A stretch of 64,000 bases of DNA from Amycolatopsis taiwanensis DSM 45107 (GCF_000519205.1 NZ_JAFB01000028.1:50282-114281); one strand, 5' to 3'. Numbered from the stretch's first letter, positions 49,079 through 59,350 are shown. The notes: generated by a model not told the origin, from the letters alone. A program made the numbers and translations.

Positions 49079-49126
49079 GAGTGACCCGTTCCTAACGAAA
49101 AACTGCTAGTAACGGGTCACTCATGG
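49075..49126 (-). promoter_or_regulatory. 16-bp perfect inverted repeat covering the M16 start codon
   Basis: ccatgagtgacccgtt (49075-49090) and aacgggtcactcatgg (49111-49126) pair perfectly around a 20-nt A/T-richer loop. In the mRNA the M16 ATG (49078-49076) lies in the 3' arm. Folding would hide the start codon. It could also be a dispersed repeat or a partial terminator between pnp and the M16 gene. Confidence 0.7.
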
Positions 49127-49154
49127 CCACTATGACTTGACAAAGCGAGAGTGA

Positions 49155-51398
49155 CTACTTGGACTCGCTGGGCTTGTCCTCGGCAGCCTTCTCGGCGCCT
49201 TCCTCGTCCTCGTCCTTGACCAGGATCAGGCTGATCTTGCCGCGGCTGTCGATGTCGGCGATCTCGACGCGGAGCTTGTCGCCCACGTTGACCACGTCCT
49301 CGACCTTGCCGATGCGCTTGCCGTTACCCAGCTTGGAGATGTGCACCAGGCCGTCCTTGCCCGGGAGCAGCGAGACGAACGCACCGAACGCGGCGGTCTT
49401 CACCACCGTGCCCAGGAACCGCTCGCCCACCTTGGGCAGCTGCGGGTTGGCGATCGCGTTGATCTTGCTGATCGCGGCGTCCGCGGACGGGCCGTCGGCG
49501 GCGCCCACGTAGATGGTCCCGTCGTCCTCGATGGAGATGTCCGCGCCGGTCTCCTCGGTGATCGAGTTGATCATCTTGCCCTTCGGGCCGATGACCTCGC
49601 CGATCTTGTCCACCGGGATCTTCACGCTGGTCACGCGCGGCGCGTACGGGCTCATCTCGTCGGGCCGGTCGATCGCCTCGGCCAGCACCTCGAGGATGGT
49701 CAGGCGCGCGTCCTTGGCCTGCTTCAGCGCCCCCGCGAGCACGTCGGAGGGGATGCCGTCGAGCTTGGTGTCCAGCTGCAGTGCGGTGATGATGTCCTTG
49801 GTGCCGGCGACCTTGAAGTCCATGTCGCCGAAGGCGTCCTCCGCACCGAGGATGTCGGTCAGCGCCACATACTCGGTCTTGCCCTCGACCTCGTCGGAGA
49901 CCAGGCCCATGGCGATGCCGGCCACCGGCGCCTTGAGCGGCACCCCCGCGTTGAGCAGGGCCATCGTGGAGGCGCACACCGAGCCCATCGACGTCGAGCC
50001 GTTGGAGCCAAGCGCCTCCGAGACCTGGCGGATCGCGTACGGGAACTCGTCCCGCTTGGGCAGCACCGGCACCAGCGCGCGCTCGGCCAGCATGCCGTGC
50101 CCGATCTCACGCCGCTTCGGCGAGCCGACCCGGCCCGTCTCCCCGGTGGAGAACGGCGGGAAGTTGTAGTGGTGCAGGTACCGCTTGGTCGTCTCCGGCG
50201 ACAGCGAGTCGATCTGCTGCTCCATCCGCAGCATGTTCAGCGTGGTCACGCCCAGGATCTGGGTCTCGCCGCGCTCGAACAGCGCCGAGCCGTGCGCCCG
50301 CGGCACCACGCCGACCTCGGCGTAGAGGCGGCGGATGTCGGTCAGGCCACGACCGTCGATGCGGACCTTGTCGCGCAGGATGCGCTGCCGGATGAGCTTC
50401 TTGGTCAGCCCGCGGAACGCCGCGCCGATCTCCTTCTCCCGGTCGGCGAACGCCTCGCCCTCACCGATGCCGACCTTGCTCAGCAGGTCGGCCTTGACCT
50501 GGTCGATCGCGGCCTCGCGCTCCTGCTTGCCGCCGATGGTCAGCGCCCGCGCCAGCTCGTCGGTCGCGATCGCGGCCACCGCGTCGTAGGCGTCCTGCTC
50601 GTAGGCCGGGAACAGCGGGAACTCGGTGGTCGGCTTGGCGGCCACCTCGGCGAGCTGCTGCTGGGCCTGGCACAGCGCCCGGATGAACGGCTTGGCCGCG
50701 TCCAGGCCGTCGGCCACCGCCTGCTCGTCGGGCGCCTTGTTACCGGCGGCGATCAGGTCCAGCGTCGCGTCGGTGCCCTCCGCCTCGACCATCATGATCG
50801 CGACGTCGTCGCCGACTACACGGCCCGCGACGACCATGTTGAAGGTCGCCTTCTCCAGCTGCGACCAGGTCGGGAACGCGACCCACTGGCCCTCGATCAG
50901 CGCCACGCGCACGCCACCGATCGGCCCCGAGAACGGCAGCCCGCCGATCTGCGTGGAGGCCGACGCCGCGTTGATCGCGAGCACGTCGTACGGGTCGTCC
51001 GGGTGCAGGCTCTGCACGGTGACCACGACCTGGATCTCGTTGCGCAGGCCGTCGGTGAAGGACGGGCGCAACGGCCGGTCGATCAGCCGGGCGGTCAGGA
51101 TCGCGTCGGTGGAGGGACGGCCCTCACGCCGGAAGAACGCGCCGGGAATGCGGCCGGCCGCATACATCCGCTCCTCGACGTCCACCGTCAGCGGGAAGAA
51201 GTCGAAGTGCTCCTTCGGGTGCTTCGACGCCGTCGTGGCGGACAGCACCATGGTCTCCTCGTCGAGATAGGCGACCACGGAGCCGGCGGCCTGCCGGGCC
51301 AGCCGGCCGGTCTCGAAGCGGATCGTGCGGGTGCCGAACCGGCCGTTGTCGATCACGGCCTCGGTTTCGTGCACGGCGAATGCACCTGTGTCAGTCAT
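49155..51398 (-). CDS. pnp: Polyribonucleotide nucleotidyltransferase (PNPase)
   Basis: 747 aa. Two RNase PH domains (first with [19 protein letters not shown], second with [12 protein letters not shown] and [14 protein letters not shown]), a KH domain ([20 protein letters not shown]) and a C-terminal S1 domain ([21 protein letters not shown]). In actinobacteria the enzyme degrades RNA and may also supply polyphosphorylase-type functions. A structured leader at 51409-51508 can hide its ribosome binding site. Confidence 0.97.
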   Translation of the reverse strand: MTDTGAFAVHETEAVIDNGRFGTRTIRFETGRLARQAAGSVVAYLDEETMVLSATTASKHPKEHFDFFPLTVDVEERMYAAGRIPGAFFRREGRPSTDAILTARLIDRPLRPSFTDGLRNEIQVVVTVQSLHPDDPYDVLAINAASASTQIGGLPFSGPIGGVRVALIEGQWVAFPTWSQLEKATFNMVVAGRVVGDDVAIMMVEAEGTDATLDLIAAGNKAPDEQAVADGLDAAKPFIRALCQAQQQLAEVAAKPTTEFPLFPAYEQDAYDAVAAIATDELARALTIGGKQEREAAIDQVKADLLSKVGIGEGEAFADREKEIGAAFRGLTKKLIRQRILRDKVRIDGRGLTDIRRLYAEVGVVPRAHGSALFERGETQILGVTTLNMLRMEQQIDSLSPETTKRYLHHYNFPPFSTGETGRVGSPKRREIGHGMLAERALVPVLPKRDEFPYAIRQVSEALGSNGSTSMGSVCASTMALLNAGVPLKAPVAGIAMGLVSDEVEGKTEYVALTDILGAEDAFGDMDFKVAGTKDIITALQLDTKLDGIPSDVLAGALKQAKDARLTILEVLAEAIDRPDEMSPYAPRVTSVKIPVDKIGEVIGPKGKMINSITEETGADISIEDDGTIYVGAADGPSADAAISKINAIANPQLPKVGERFLGTVVKTAAFGAFVSLLPGKDGLVHISKLGNGKRIGKVEDVVNVGDKLRVEIADIDSRGKISLILVKDEDEEGAEKAAEDKPSESK

Positions 51399-51408
51399 TG
51401 TCGTGTTA

Positions 51409-51508
51409 CTCCTCGTTCGTTGAGGCCACGCACCACCGCACGAGGAGCGAAACCGGTCATCGATCGAAGCCCTCGGGGTATCTCCCGGGAGCCACTACCG
51501 AGGACCGG
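51409..51508 (-). promoter_or_regulatory. Structured pnp leader (actino-pnp-like), ribosome binding site sequestered
   Basis: On the minus strand, ctcctcgt (51447-51440) pairs with acgaggag (51416-51409), burying the pnp ribosome binding site. Upstream, ccggtc (51508-51503) pairs with gaccgg (51458-51453), enclosing inner ctcgg/ccgag and ctcc/ggag stems. A conserved actino-pnp RNA motif is known upstream of actinobacterial pnp; this matches in position and style, though I cannot check the covariance model. Confidence 0.6.
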
Positions 51509-51613
51509 CATCTCTTGCCCTCGCGAGTGCGTCGCCCTCTCCTCTTTCTTGCTGTTATGGGAAAAACGCGAATCGGACGCCTACACGCGACGGCCGCGCT
51601 CCCCCCTTATGTA

Positions 51614-51649
51614 CCGAGGGGGAGCGACCCGGTGGCCACTCCCCCTCGG
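51614..51649 (-). terminator. Terminator hairpin after rpsO
   Basis: ccgagggggag (51614-51624) and ctccccctcgg (51639-51649) form an 11-bp stem with a 14-nt loop, 5 bp beyond the rpsO stop. It probably attenuates read-through into pnp. Confidence 0.8.
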
Positions 51650-51653
51650 AATC

Positions 51654-51923
51654 TCATCGGCGAAGGCCGAGTCGCTGGATGATCGAACGGTATCGTTCGA
51701 TGTCCACCTTCATCACGTAGTTGAGCAGCCGGCGGCGGCGGCCGACCAGCAGCAGCAGACCGCGACGCGAGTGATGGTCGTGCTTGTGCACCTTGAGGTG
51801 CTCGGTGAGGCCGATGATCCGCTTGGTGAGCAGAGCCACCTGCGCCTCGGGCGATCCCGTGTCCGATTCGTGCACGCCGTACTCGGCAAGGATCGTCTTC
51901 TTCTCGTCGGTGGACAGCGCCAC
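51654..51923 (-). CDS. rpsO: 30S ribosomal protein S15
   Basis: 89 aa from GTG 51923, the usual length. It contains [40 protein letters not shown] and ends [14 protein letters not shown]15 binds 16S rRNA early in 30S assembly. GGAG lies 9 nt upstream. Pairing with pnp downstream is nearly universal in bacteria. Confidence 0.97.
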   Translation of the reverse strand: MALSTDEKKTILAEYGVHESDTGSPEAQVALLTKRIIGLTEHLKVHKHDHHSRRGLLLLVGRRRRLLNYVMKVDIERYRSIIQRLGLRR

Positions 51924-52062
51924 GCTTCGTTTCTCCTGTCGTCTTCGGGAGGATCGAATCGACGCTACGGCTCGATTCTCCGCATATACGTACCGTGTTG
52001 GCGAGACGGTACCGGCCGCCACGGACCGCAGCCGGACCCAATGAGTCAGGATATCAGCCGGT

Positions 52063-52572
52063 TCATCGAGCGTGTCCGGACTCCAGGGGAAACGTCTCGA
52101 CGACCGAGTACCGGGCTCCGGTCGGGGCCCGATCGCTGCGCATGAGCACGACGTCGGTCGCTGTCCAGGCTTCGCTGGTGTACGCCGACAAGCGGCGCGG
52201 CAGTTCGGGCGGAACGCTCTCGCGGGTACGCGCGAGGGTCAGGTGCGGCAGGTACGGCCGGTCCCGGCCCGCGCCGGCCGCGGTCGCCAACTCGACCAGG
52301 CCCTCTCCGTATACGCCCAGGTACAGCACGTGAGAGAACGAGCCGGCGCCTTCCAGCCGCAGCGTCGGCGCGGCCTGCCCGGCCAGCCGGCGCCGCAGCC
52401 AGGTCACCCGGTCCGTGGGGTCGGCCTCCTCGCCGTAGAAGCCGAGTGTGACATGCCAGCCCTCGGGTGCGGACCAGCGCACGCTCTTGGGCGCCGAGAT
52501 GCCGGAGACCTCGTCGCGAATCGACTCGATGACCTCGGGAGGCGGCACCAGGGCGGAGAACAGCAGTGGCAT
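52063..52572 (-). CDS. thpR: RNA 2',3'-cyclic phosphodiesterase (2'-5' RNA ligase family)
   Basis: 169 aa from ATG 52572 behind GAGGAAG. The two HxT motifs of the 2H phosphoesterase superfamily are HVTLGFYG (near residue 43) and HLTLART (near residue 126). It opens [18 protein letters not shown]. It hydrolyses cyclic phosphate ends of RNA. It lies 7 bp after the HTH gene and is probably cotranscribed. Confidence 0.9.
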   Translation of the reverse strand: MPLLFSALVPPPEVIESIRDEVSGISAPKSVRWSAPEGWHVTLGFYGEEADPTDRVTWLRRRLAGQAAPTLRLEGAGSFSHVLYLGVYGEGLVELATAAGAGRDRPYLPHLTLARTRESVPPELPRRLSAYTSEAWTATDVVLMRSDRAPTGARYSVVETFPLESGHAR

Positions 52573-52579
52573 CTCTTCC

Positions 52580-53053
52580 TCACCCCCGCGAGCCGGCTCG
52601 GCGGAGCAGGTCCGCGATGGCCGGGAAGTCCTCGTCCAGGCGCTTCGCGGCCTCGGCGAGGTCCTCGTCCTCGGCGATGTCACGCAGCGCGGCCAGCGCC
52701 AACCGGTCGTCGGCGGCGACCGGGATGTTGTCCCGGCCCACCGTCGGCCGCGAGTCCCGCACATCTTCCAGCGCGGCCTCCAGCGCCTCCTTGCGCCCGG
52801 CCGCGACCTCGGGGATCAGGCACTTGCGTTCCAGCATGATCATCCGGGCGAGCACCACCGGGTTGCCGATCTTCGCCCGCCGGCCGCTCATCACCTGGCT
52901 CAGCATCGGCGCGCTGATCCCGAGCACCTCGGCCAGGTAGGCCTGCGACACATTGAACGCCACGACGAGGCGGCGCACCCGGTCCCCGAGCGGTTCGCCG
53001 TACCACTCCCGTTGCAGGGCGATATTTCGCTGGACGATTTTGTGGTCCTCCAC
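52580..53053 (-). CDS. Helix-turn-helix DNA-binding protein
   Basis: 157 aa from GTG 53053, with GGGGAG upstream. A helix-turn-helix lies at ~27-65: RRLVVAFNVSQAYLAEVLG, then ISAPMLSQVMSGRRAKIGNP. The rest is helical and acidic. It resembles XRE-like DNA-binding proteins of actinobacteria without known targets. Followed closely by thpR. Confidence 0.75.
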   Translation of the reverse strand: MEDHKIVQRNIALQREWYGEPLGDRVRRLVVAFNVSQAYLAEVLGISAPMLSQVMSGRRAKIGNPVVLARMIMLERKCLIPEVAAGRKEALEAALEDVRDSRPTVGRDNIPVAADDRLALAALRDIAEDEDLAEAAKRLDEDFPAIADLLRRAGSRG

Positions 53054-53168
53054 CTTAAGTCCGCTCCCCTAGCTCCCGGTGTGACACCCCAGTGACCACT
53101 TGTATCTTGCCAGCCGGGCCCGCCTGCCTGGGTCGACTTCGGACATCGATTCGCAATCGCACGCGCCG

Positions 53169-54122
53169 CTACCGCAGTATCTCCCGGACCTTGGCCACGT
53201 CGGCGTCGATCTGCTCGACCAGGGCCTCGACGTCGGTGAAGGTGACCTGACCGCGCAGGTGGCTGACGAAGTCCAGCGCCACCCGCTCGCCGTAGAGGTC
53301 CTCGTCCAGGTCGAGCACGAAGGCTTCGACCGTGCGCTCCCGTCCGAAGAAGGTCGGGTTCGTGCCGACCGACACGGCCGCGGCAAGCCTGCGGTGCGGC
53401 TCCGCGGCGAGGACGAACCAGGCCGCGTAGACCCCGTCCGCGGGCACCGCGGCGAAGTGCGGGGTGGACAGGTTCGCGGTCGGGAAGCCGAGCTTGCGGC
53501 CCCGCCCTTCGCCGCGCACCACGATGCCTTCGAGCCGGTGCGGCCGGCCCAGGGCCGCAGCGGCCGCGGCGACATCACCCGCGTCGATGCACGACCGCAC
53601 GTAGGTCGAAGAGAAGTTGATCTCGGCTGGCTCTCCGTTACGCATGGTGTCGCCTTGGAGTTCCGCGCCGTAGGCGACGAACCCGAACCGGCGCCCCAAC
53701 TCGCGCAGCAACGCCACGTTGCCCGCCGCCTTGGCACCGAAGGTGAAGTTCTCGCCCACCACCACGGCGGCCGCGTGCAGCCGGTCGACCAGTATCTCGT
53801 GCACGAACTCGTGCGCGGGGAGCCGGGACAGTTCCGGTGTGAACGGCAGCACGGCGAACACGTCGACGCCGAGTTGCTCGACGAGCTCCGCCTTGCGCCG
53901 CAGGGTGGTCAGTTGGGCTGGGTGACTGCCGGGGCGGACGACCTCGGAGGGGTGGGGGTCGAAGGTCAGCACGACGCTGGGCAGGCCGCGCTGCCGGGCG
54001 ATCTCGACCGTCCGGCCGATGAGAGCTTGATGTCCCCGGTGCACCCCGTCGAACACACCGATGGTGACCACACACCGTCCCCAGCCGCTGGGGAGATCTT
54101 CCAGGCCGCGCCATGTCTGCAC
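53169..54122 (-). CDS. ribF: Bifunctional riboflavin kinase/FAD synthetase
   Basis: 317 aa. The FAD synthetase domain has TIGVFDGVHRGHQALI and TFDPHPSEVV, with FSSTYVRSCIDAGDV at its end. The riboflavin kinase domain shows RKLGFPTANLS. It converts riboflavin to FMN and FAD. The GTG is 8 nt after TACGCT, suggesting a leaderless mRNA. truB lies upstream in the same direction. Confidence 0.95.
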   Translation of the reverse strand: MQTWRGLEDLPSGWGRCVVTIGVFDGVHRGHQALIGRTVEIARQRGLPSVVLTFDPHPSEVVRPGSHPAQLTTLRRKAELVEQLGVDVFAVLPFTPELSRLPAHEFVHEILVDRLHAAAVVVGENFTFGAKAAGNVALLRELGRRFGFVAYGAELQGDTMRNGEPAEINFSSTYVRSCIDAGDVAAAAAALGRPHRLEGIVVRGEGRGRKLGFPTANLSTPHFAAVPADGVYAAWFVLAAEPHRRLAAAVSVGTNPTFFGRERTVEAFVLDLDEDLYGERVALDFVSHLRGQVTFTDVEALVEQIDADVAKVREILR

Positions 54123-54248
54123 GGAACAGGAGCGTAGCGGCCGACGTCATTCAGGTTTAAAGGACATCGCGCCGGCCGCGCGAGCGACCAGAACAACACA
54201 GCGTCGCGGCCGGCGCCCGTCAGCCTTGAGGGGACACCGTCGCGGGCT

Positions 54249-55160
54249 CTACGCGGGATCCAGGACGACGACGGTGCGGGAGACGCCGCCCGCGTCGACG
54301 GCCAGCGCGACGGCGTGCCCGTCCGGGCCGAACACGCCGTAGGTGCCCTCGATGCCGGACGCTCGGATCTGCTGTCCATATTGGAGAGACCGGGCCGCGC
54401 GTGCGTCCACTTCGTAGCGGGGGAAGGCGGCAGCGACGGCGTCGTCGAGGTTGTGGGTCAGCCCGGGGTCGGCTTCGAGCTGGGCGAGGGTACGCGCGCG
54501 GGCGAGGGTGAACGGCCCGACCGTGGTGCGGCGCAGGGCGGCGAGGTGCCCGCCGGCGCCGAGCGCCTGCCCGAGGTCCCGGGCCAGCGCCCGGACGTAG
54601 GTGCCCGAGGAGCATTCGACGACCGCGTCGAGTTCGATGTGATCCGCTTCCCGCCGGGTGGCCAGCAGATCGAACCGGTAGACGGTCACCGGGCGGGGTT
54701 TGAGGGCGACCTCTTCGCCGGAGCGCACCCGGGCGTAGGCACGCTTGCCCCCGACCTTGACCGCGCTGACCGCGCTGGGCACCTGGTCGATTTCCCCGGT
54801 GAGGTCGGCGATTCCGGCCGCGATGGCCTCGTCGGTGACCGCCGCCATGGCCGCGGGGTCCGCTGTGGACACTCGTTCTCCCTCGGCGTCGTCGGTGACG
54901 GTGCTGGCGCCGAGGAAGAACGTGGCGAGGTAGGTCTTGCGGTCGAGCGCGAGATGACCGAGCAGCTTGGTCGCGCGTTCGATACCCAGCACGAGCACGC
55001 CGGTGGCCATCGGGTCGAGCGTGCCGGCATGGCCGACCTTGCGGGTGCCCATGATCTTGCGCACCCGAGCCACCACGTCGTGGGAGGTCATCCCCGGCGC
55101 CTTGTCGATGACGAGGAGACCGGGCTCGGGTGCGGGACGGGACCTTTTCGCTTCGGGCAC
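54249..55160 (-). CDS. truB: tRNA pseudouridine(55) synthase
   Basis: 303 aa. Opens with LLVIDKAPGMTSHDVVARVR; the catalytic aspartate is in VGHAGTLDPMATGVLVLG. A C-terminal PUA-like domain ends the protein (GTYGVFGPDGHAVALAVD). It makes pseudouridine-55 in the T-loop of tRNAs. TAAAGT lies 6 nt before the GTG start, so it is probably leaderless. The usual partners rbfA and nrnA are farther upstream here. Confidence 0.95.
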   Translation of the reverse strand: MPEAKRSRPAPEPGLLVIDKAPGMTSHDVVARVRKIMGTRKVGHAGTLDPMATGVLVLGIERATKLLGHLALDRKTYLATFFLGASTVTDDAEGERVSTADPAAMAAVTDEAIAAGIADLTGEIDQVPSAVSAVKVGGKRAYARVRSGEEVALKPRPVTVYRFDLLATRREADHIELDAVVECSSGTYVRALARDLGQALGAGGHLAALRRTTVGPFTLARARTLAQLEADPGLTHNLDDAVAAAFPRYEVDARAARSLQYGQQIRASGIEGTYGVFGPDGHAVALAVDAGGVSRTVVVLDPA

Positions 55161-55283
55161 GGCTGAACTTTAGAGACTGTTTCGAAGCGGCTTGCGTGGC
55201 GGTGCGGGTAGCCGGGCCCGAGGCGGTTTCTCACTCCGGGATCTCCTCCTCACCGAAGGCCACCCGCTCCCCCACCGGCCGGC

Positions 55284-56612
55284 TCAGGCCGAGGCGGTCT
55301 GCGGCACTGGCGCGTCCCAGGATCGCCGGCGTACCTGGAACGGAATCTCCTCACCACGGGCCTGGGCCGCGAACATTTCGGCGCGGGCCCGGCGCCACCA
55401 CACGAGCACCCGGAAGGTGCCGAACCCGAGCACCGCGAACACGGACAGCAGCGCGATCCGGAAGTTGCCGCCGAAGGTTTGCAACAGCACACCGATGGCC
55501 AGCGCCGTGATCGTCGTGGCGACGAAGCCACCGACGTTGACCACGCCGGTCGCGGTGCCCACCCGGCGCAACGGGTTGTAGTCCCGCGCCAGCGCGAAAC
55601 CGATCATCGAGGCGGGCCCGCCCAGGGAAAGAAACGCGAAGCTGGGCACCAGGACCGCGATCGGGACCGTACCCGGCCAGGCCAGCAACAGGGCCCACAC
55701 GCCGGCCGCGCCACCGAGATAACCGCAGACCAGCGGCATGCGCCAGCTCGGCCGGGCCGAAATGGTGCTGCCGATCAGCGGTCCGCCGATCAGCGAGCCG
55801 AACACGAACACGGTGAGCAGCGCGCTGGCCGTCGCGGTCGGCAAGCCTTGGGCCTGGACCAAAAACGGCACGCCCCACAGCAGGGTCAGCGTGTTCGGCG
55901 CGAACATCGTGGCGAAATGCACCCAGAACCCGAGCCGGGTGCCCGGCACCCGCCACGCGCCGGCGACCTGGCGCGCCAGCTCGCGCCCGTCCACCCGGGA
56001 TGGCTTCACCATGCGTCCCGCCGGAGTGTCCCGGACCCGCAGGGACACGAAGATCGCGAAGGCGGCCGTGAGCAGGCCGGTGACCAGGAAGGTCGGGACC
56101 CACCCGGGGCCGGCCAGCAACAGGGTCAGCGGGACGGTCGCGGCGAAATTGCCGACGAAGCCGATGGCCGAGGTGAACGAGGTGACGACCGCGTACTGGC
56201 GGCCGGGGAAGTGCAGGGCGACCAGGCGCAGCACGCTGACGAAGGTCAGCGCGTCGCCGAATCCGAGCACGCCACGGGCGATCAGGCCCAGGCTGTAGGA
56301 GGTCGCGACGGCCATCAGAACCTGTCCGAGGCCGAGGAAGACCAGGGCGACGGTGAGGATCTTGCGGGGACCGTGGCGATCGACCAGTACCCCGGTCGGG
56401 ATCTGCATGGCGGCGTAGACGCCGACCTGGAGAACGGTGAAGGTACCGAGCGCCGCGGCACCGACGTGGAATCGGTCCGCGGCCTGCAGGCCGGCCACCC
56501 CGAGAGAGGTGCGGTGGAACACGGCGAGGAGATAGACGGTGGCGGCGGTCAACCAGATGAGCCAGGATCGGCGGCTTGCCTTGCGGATCCCGGGTGCCTG
56601 CTCGGGCGGCAC
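55284..56612 (-). CDS. MFS transporter (nitrate/sugar-phosphate-like)
   Basis: 442 aa with twelve membrane helices. VDRHGPRKILTVALVFLGLGQ fits motif A, and GFGDALTFVSVLRLVALHFPGRQYA the central region. The opening SWLIWLTAATVYLLAVFHRTSLGVAG is typical of actinobacterial MFS proteins placed near truB. The substrate is unknown. The GTG start has a weak GGAA upstream. Confidence 0.85.
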   Translation of the reverse strand: MPPEQAPGIRKASRRSWLIWLTAATVYLLAVFHRTSLGVAGLQAADRFHVGAAALGTFTVLQVGVYAAMQIPTGVLVDRHGPRKILTVALVFLGLGQVLMAVATSYSLGLIARGVLGFGDALTFVSVLRLVALHFPGRQYAVVTSFTSAIGFVGNFAATVPLTLLLAGPGWVPTFLVTGLLTAAFAIFVSLRVRDTPAGRMVKPSRVDGRELARQVAGAWRVPGTRLGFWVHFATMFAPNTLTLLWGVPFLVQAQGLPTATASALLTVFVFGSLIGGPLIGSTISARPSWRMPLVCGYLGGAAGVWALLLAWPGTVPIAVLVPSFAFLSLGGPASMIGFALARDYNPLRRVGTATGVVNVGGFVATTITALAIGVLLQTFGGNFRIALLSVFAVLGFGTFRVLVWWRRARAEMFAAQARGEEIPFQVRRRSWDAPVPQTASA

Positions 56613-56786
56613 TGATGAATTCCCTTCTTAGGTTGCGGAATACGGAGGACCATTCAAAACGCGAGACGGGCGCGATCGGGAACACACCGCAACGCTGCAC
56701 GCGGGCGGGGAGGCAGGCCGCCAGCGTGATCAACCGGCAACCGGCGAGGAGAAGTCACGGCCTGGCTACCCGAACACGTTCTGAAC

Positions 56787-56820
56787 AATACTGAGACGCC
56801 CGCGCTGCCGTCCCAGTATT
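56787..56820. promoter_or_regulatory. A/T-rich inverted repeat in the 296-bp gap after the MATE gene
   Basis: aatactg (56787-56793) pairs with cagtatt (56814-56820) around a 20-nt GC-rich loop. It lies downstream of the MATE gene and upstream of the MFS gene. It may be a terminator or an operator. Nothing else was recognised in 56613-56908. Confidence 0.4.
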
Positions 56821-56908
56821 TGTATCGGTGTCGTGGCCGAGATCCTTACCCGTCGCCGCGGTGGTTTTGCCCACACCTCGCCCGGAAAGTCCAAAAAGGA
56901 CGCTACCC

Positions 56909-58213
56909 TCAGCGGACCGCGCCGACCACCGCCCAGCGGCCCGAGCGCCAGCGCAGCACGACGGCGGCCAGGCGCAGGATCATGAACAGCGACAGGCCGG
57001 TCCAGATCCCGGCCAGGCCCCAGTCCAGCACGAGCGAGATCCAGATCAACGGGAGAAAACCGGCGCCCGCACTGACCAGGGTGGCGGTGCGCAGGAACGC
57101 GGCGTCCCCGGCGCCGAGCAGCACACCGTCCAAGGCGAACACCACTCCGGCGATCGGTTGCAGCACAACGAAGAACCACCAGGCGTGCGGGATCTGGCCG
57201 AGCACGTCCGGGTCGGAGGTGAACGCGTGCGGGAGAACCTGCGACACAACGGCGAACAGCACGCACAGCGCGCAGCCGAGAATCAGGCCGTACCGGGTGA
57301 TCTGAGCGGCGATCCCGCGTGCCTGCCGCTCGTCCCCCGCGCCCAGCGCGGCACCCACCAGTGACTGTGCCGCGATCGCGATCGAGTCCAGCACCAGCGA
57401 CAGGAACACCCACAGTTGCAGGACGACCTGATGCGCGCCGACCGCCGCGGTCGAGGTCCGCGCGGCGACCGCGGCGGCCGACACGAAGCACGCCTGGAAG
57501 CCGAGGCTCCGCAGCACCAGGTCCCGGCCGAGGCCCAGTTGTGCCCACATGATCGAAGGCCGCGGCCGAAGCGGCACCCGCTGCCTGACCAGAGCACGCA
57601 CGAACAATGCCGCGGATACGACCTGTGCCGCGACGTTCGCCACGGCCGAGCCCTCCAGGCCCCAGCCCGCGCCATACACCAGCACCGGACAGAGTACGGC
57701 GGACATTCCATTGCCCGCCAACACATACCGGAGTGGGCGTACCGCGTCCTGGACGCCGCGCATCCAGCCGTTCCCGGCCATGGTCACCAGGATCAGCGGC
57801 GCGCCGAACAACGCGATGCGCAGCCACGAGACCGCCGCGGAGCCCACCTCCTGGCTGCCGGAAAGCGCTTGCGCGATCGGCCCCGCCAGCAGTTGGCCGG
57901 CGACCAGCACCACGATGCCCACCACGATCGCCAGCCAGGTGGCCTGGACGCCCTCGCTCACCGCGTCGGCCCGGCGGCCGGCGCCATGCAGCCGGGCGGT
58001 GCGCGCGGTCGTGCCGTAGGACAGGAACGTCAGCTGCGTCGACACCTGTGACAGCACGACCCCGCCGAGCGCGAGCCCGGCCAGCGGCAGCGCGCCGAGG
58101 TGCCCGACGACCGCGGTGTCCACCAGGACGTAGAGCGGCTCCGCGGCGAGAACGCCAAGCGCGGGTACAGCCAGCCCGAACACGCGTTTGGCGGGTACCT
58201 GATCGACGACCAC
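56909..58213 (-). CDS. dinF: MATE-family efflux transporter (DinF-like)
   Basis: 434 aa from GTG 58213, 7 nt after TACGCT; ATG 58219 is an alternative. Twelve membrane helices in two bundles; LAAEPLYVLVDTAVVGHLGALPLAGLALGG is the typical first MATE block, and AVGAHQVVLQLWVFLSLVLD the mirrored one. It uses a cation gradient to export drugs or small molecules. DinF-type genes near nrnA-truB are common in actinobacteria. Confidence 0.9.
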   Translation of the reverse strand: MVVDQVPAKRVFGLAVPALGVLAAEPLYVLVDTAVVGHLGALPLAGLALGGVVLSQVSTQLTFLSYGTTARTARLHGAGRRADAVSEGVQATWLAIVVGIVVLVAGQLLAGPIAQALSGSQEVGSAAVSWLRIALFGAPLILVTMAGNGWMRGVQDAVRPLRYVLAGNGMSAVLCPVLVYGAGWGLEGSAVANVAAQVVSAALFVRALVRQRVPLRPRPSIMWAQLGLGRDLVLRSLGFQACFVSAAAVAARTSTAAVGAHQVVLQLWVFLSLVLDSIAIAAQSLVGAALGAGDERQARGIAAQITRYGLILGCALCVLFAVVSQVLPHAFTSDPDVLGQIPHAWWFFVVLQPIAGVVFALDGVLLGAGDAAFLRTATLVSAGAGFLPLIWISLVLDWGLAGIWTGLSLFMILRLAAVVLRWRSGRWAVVGAVR

Positions 58214-58311
58214 GGCCATCAGCGTAACTGACAAACCCCGCTACAACAGTTACCGATTTTCCAGAAACGTGGGCGGACAGTCAGGCTGTGACGTCCGTGT
58301 TTCGGGTGTTC

Positions 58312-59343
58312 TCACCGCTCTTGGACGTCCCGGCCGGCGGAGAGCTCGATCAACGGAGCCGCGGAAAGGGCGTTCCGCACCTGCGCTAGCGCCTCTTCGA
58401 CGGTGCCGTACACGGTGGCGCCGGAAGCGAGGCGGTGGCCTCCGCCACCGAGGCTGCGGGCCGCCGCCGACACGTCGATCTTGCCCAGCGCGCGCAGCGA
58501 CACGGTCCATTCGCCCGGGGCCTGCTCCTTCAGCACCGCGGCGACCTCCGCGTCCCGCGTCGAGCGGACCACGTCGACCACGGCCTCGGTTTCCTCCATG
58601 CGCACCATGGCCGAGGCTTCGGCCGACACCGTCGCGTGCACGAGCCCGAAGCCCTGCGCCGACTCCGGTTCCAGCCGCGCGGTGCCCAGCACCTTCGACA
58701 GCATCGGCAGCCAGGCGAAGGGATGGTCGTCGATGATCTCCCGGGTGAGCCGCTCCGGATCGACGCCGGCCTGCAGCAGCCTCGCCGCGGCCTGGTGCGT
58801 GGCCGGGGTCGCGCGGCGGAACCCGCCGGTGTCGGTGACCAGGCCGGCGTAGAGACAGCGGGCGATCGGCTCGTCGAGCGGCACGCCCAGCTCGTCGAGC
58901 AGTTCGAGCACCAGCACCGCGGTGGCTTCCGCGTGCGGGTCGACCAGGTGGTGTGTTCCGTAGCGCAGGTTCGAAGCGTGGTGGTCGATCACCAGCACCG
59001 AACCGCCGGCCGCGCGGGTGGCCTCGATCCGGTCGGCGAGGCTGCCCAGCCGGCTCGGGCTCGGTGTGTCCACGCAGATCAGCAGCGACGAACTCGCGGG
59101 CACCTCGGCCACGGGCACGATCAGGCTCGCCACGTCCAGGCCGCGCAGGCTTTCCGGGGTCTGCCCGGGCACTGCGAAGGAGACGCGCACAGTAGCGCCG
59201 CGCAGGTGGAGGGCACGGCCGAGCGCCAGCGCGCTGCCAAGCGCGTCGGCGTCGGGGCGGACGTGCGCGAGCAGCGTTACGTCGGTGGCCGCACGCAGCA
59301 GCTCGGCGACACCGGAAAGGTCGTGCTGGGCAGGGATGCTCAT
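58312..59343 (-). CDS. nrnA: DHH-family bifunctional oligoribonuclease/PAP phosphatase (NrnA)
   Basis: 343 aa from ATG 59343. DHH motifs: AHVRPDADALGSALALGRAL, the central VIDHHASN, and the DHHA1 glycine loop SLGGGGHRLASGA. It degrades nanoRNAs and dephosphorylates 3'-phosphoadenosine phosphate. TAACTT lies 7 nt before the ATG, which suggests a leaderless mRNA. In most relatives it follows rbfA directly; here a methyltransferase on the opposite strand separates them. Confidence 0.93.
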   Translation of the reverse strand: MSIPAQHDLSGVAELLRAATDVTLLAHVRPDADALGSALALGRALHLRGATVRVSFAVPGQTPESLRGLDVASLIVPVAEVPASSSLLICVDTPSPSRLGSLADRIEATRAAGGSVLVIDHHASNLRYGTHHLVDPHAEATAVLVLELLDELGVPLDEPIARCLYAGLVTDTGGFRRATPATHQAAARLLQAGVDPERLTREIIDDHPFAWLPMLSKVLGTARLEPESAQGFGLVHATVSAEASAMVRMEETEAVVDVVRSTRDAEVAAVLKEQAPGEWTVSLRALGKIDVSAAARSLGGGGHRLASGATVYGTVEEALAQVRNALSAAPLIELSAGRDVQER

Positions 59344-59350
59344 GTCACGC

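Noticed and set aside
49341-52145. 934-codon plus-strand open frame
   Set aside because: Antisense of pnp and rpsO, open only because of high GC at third positions.
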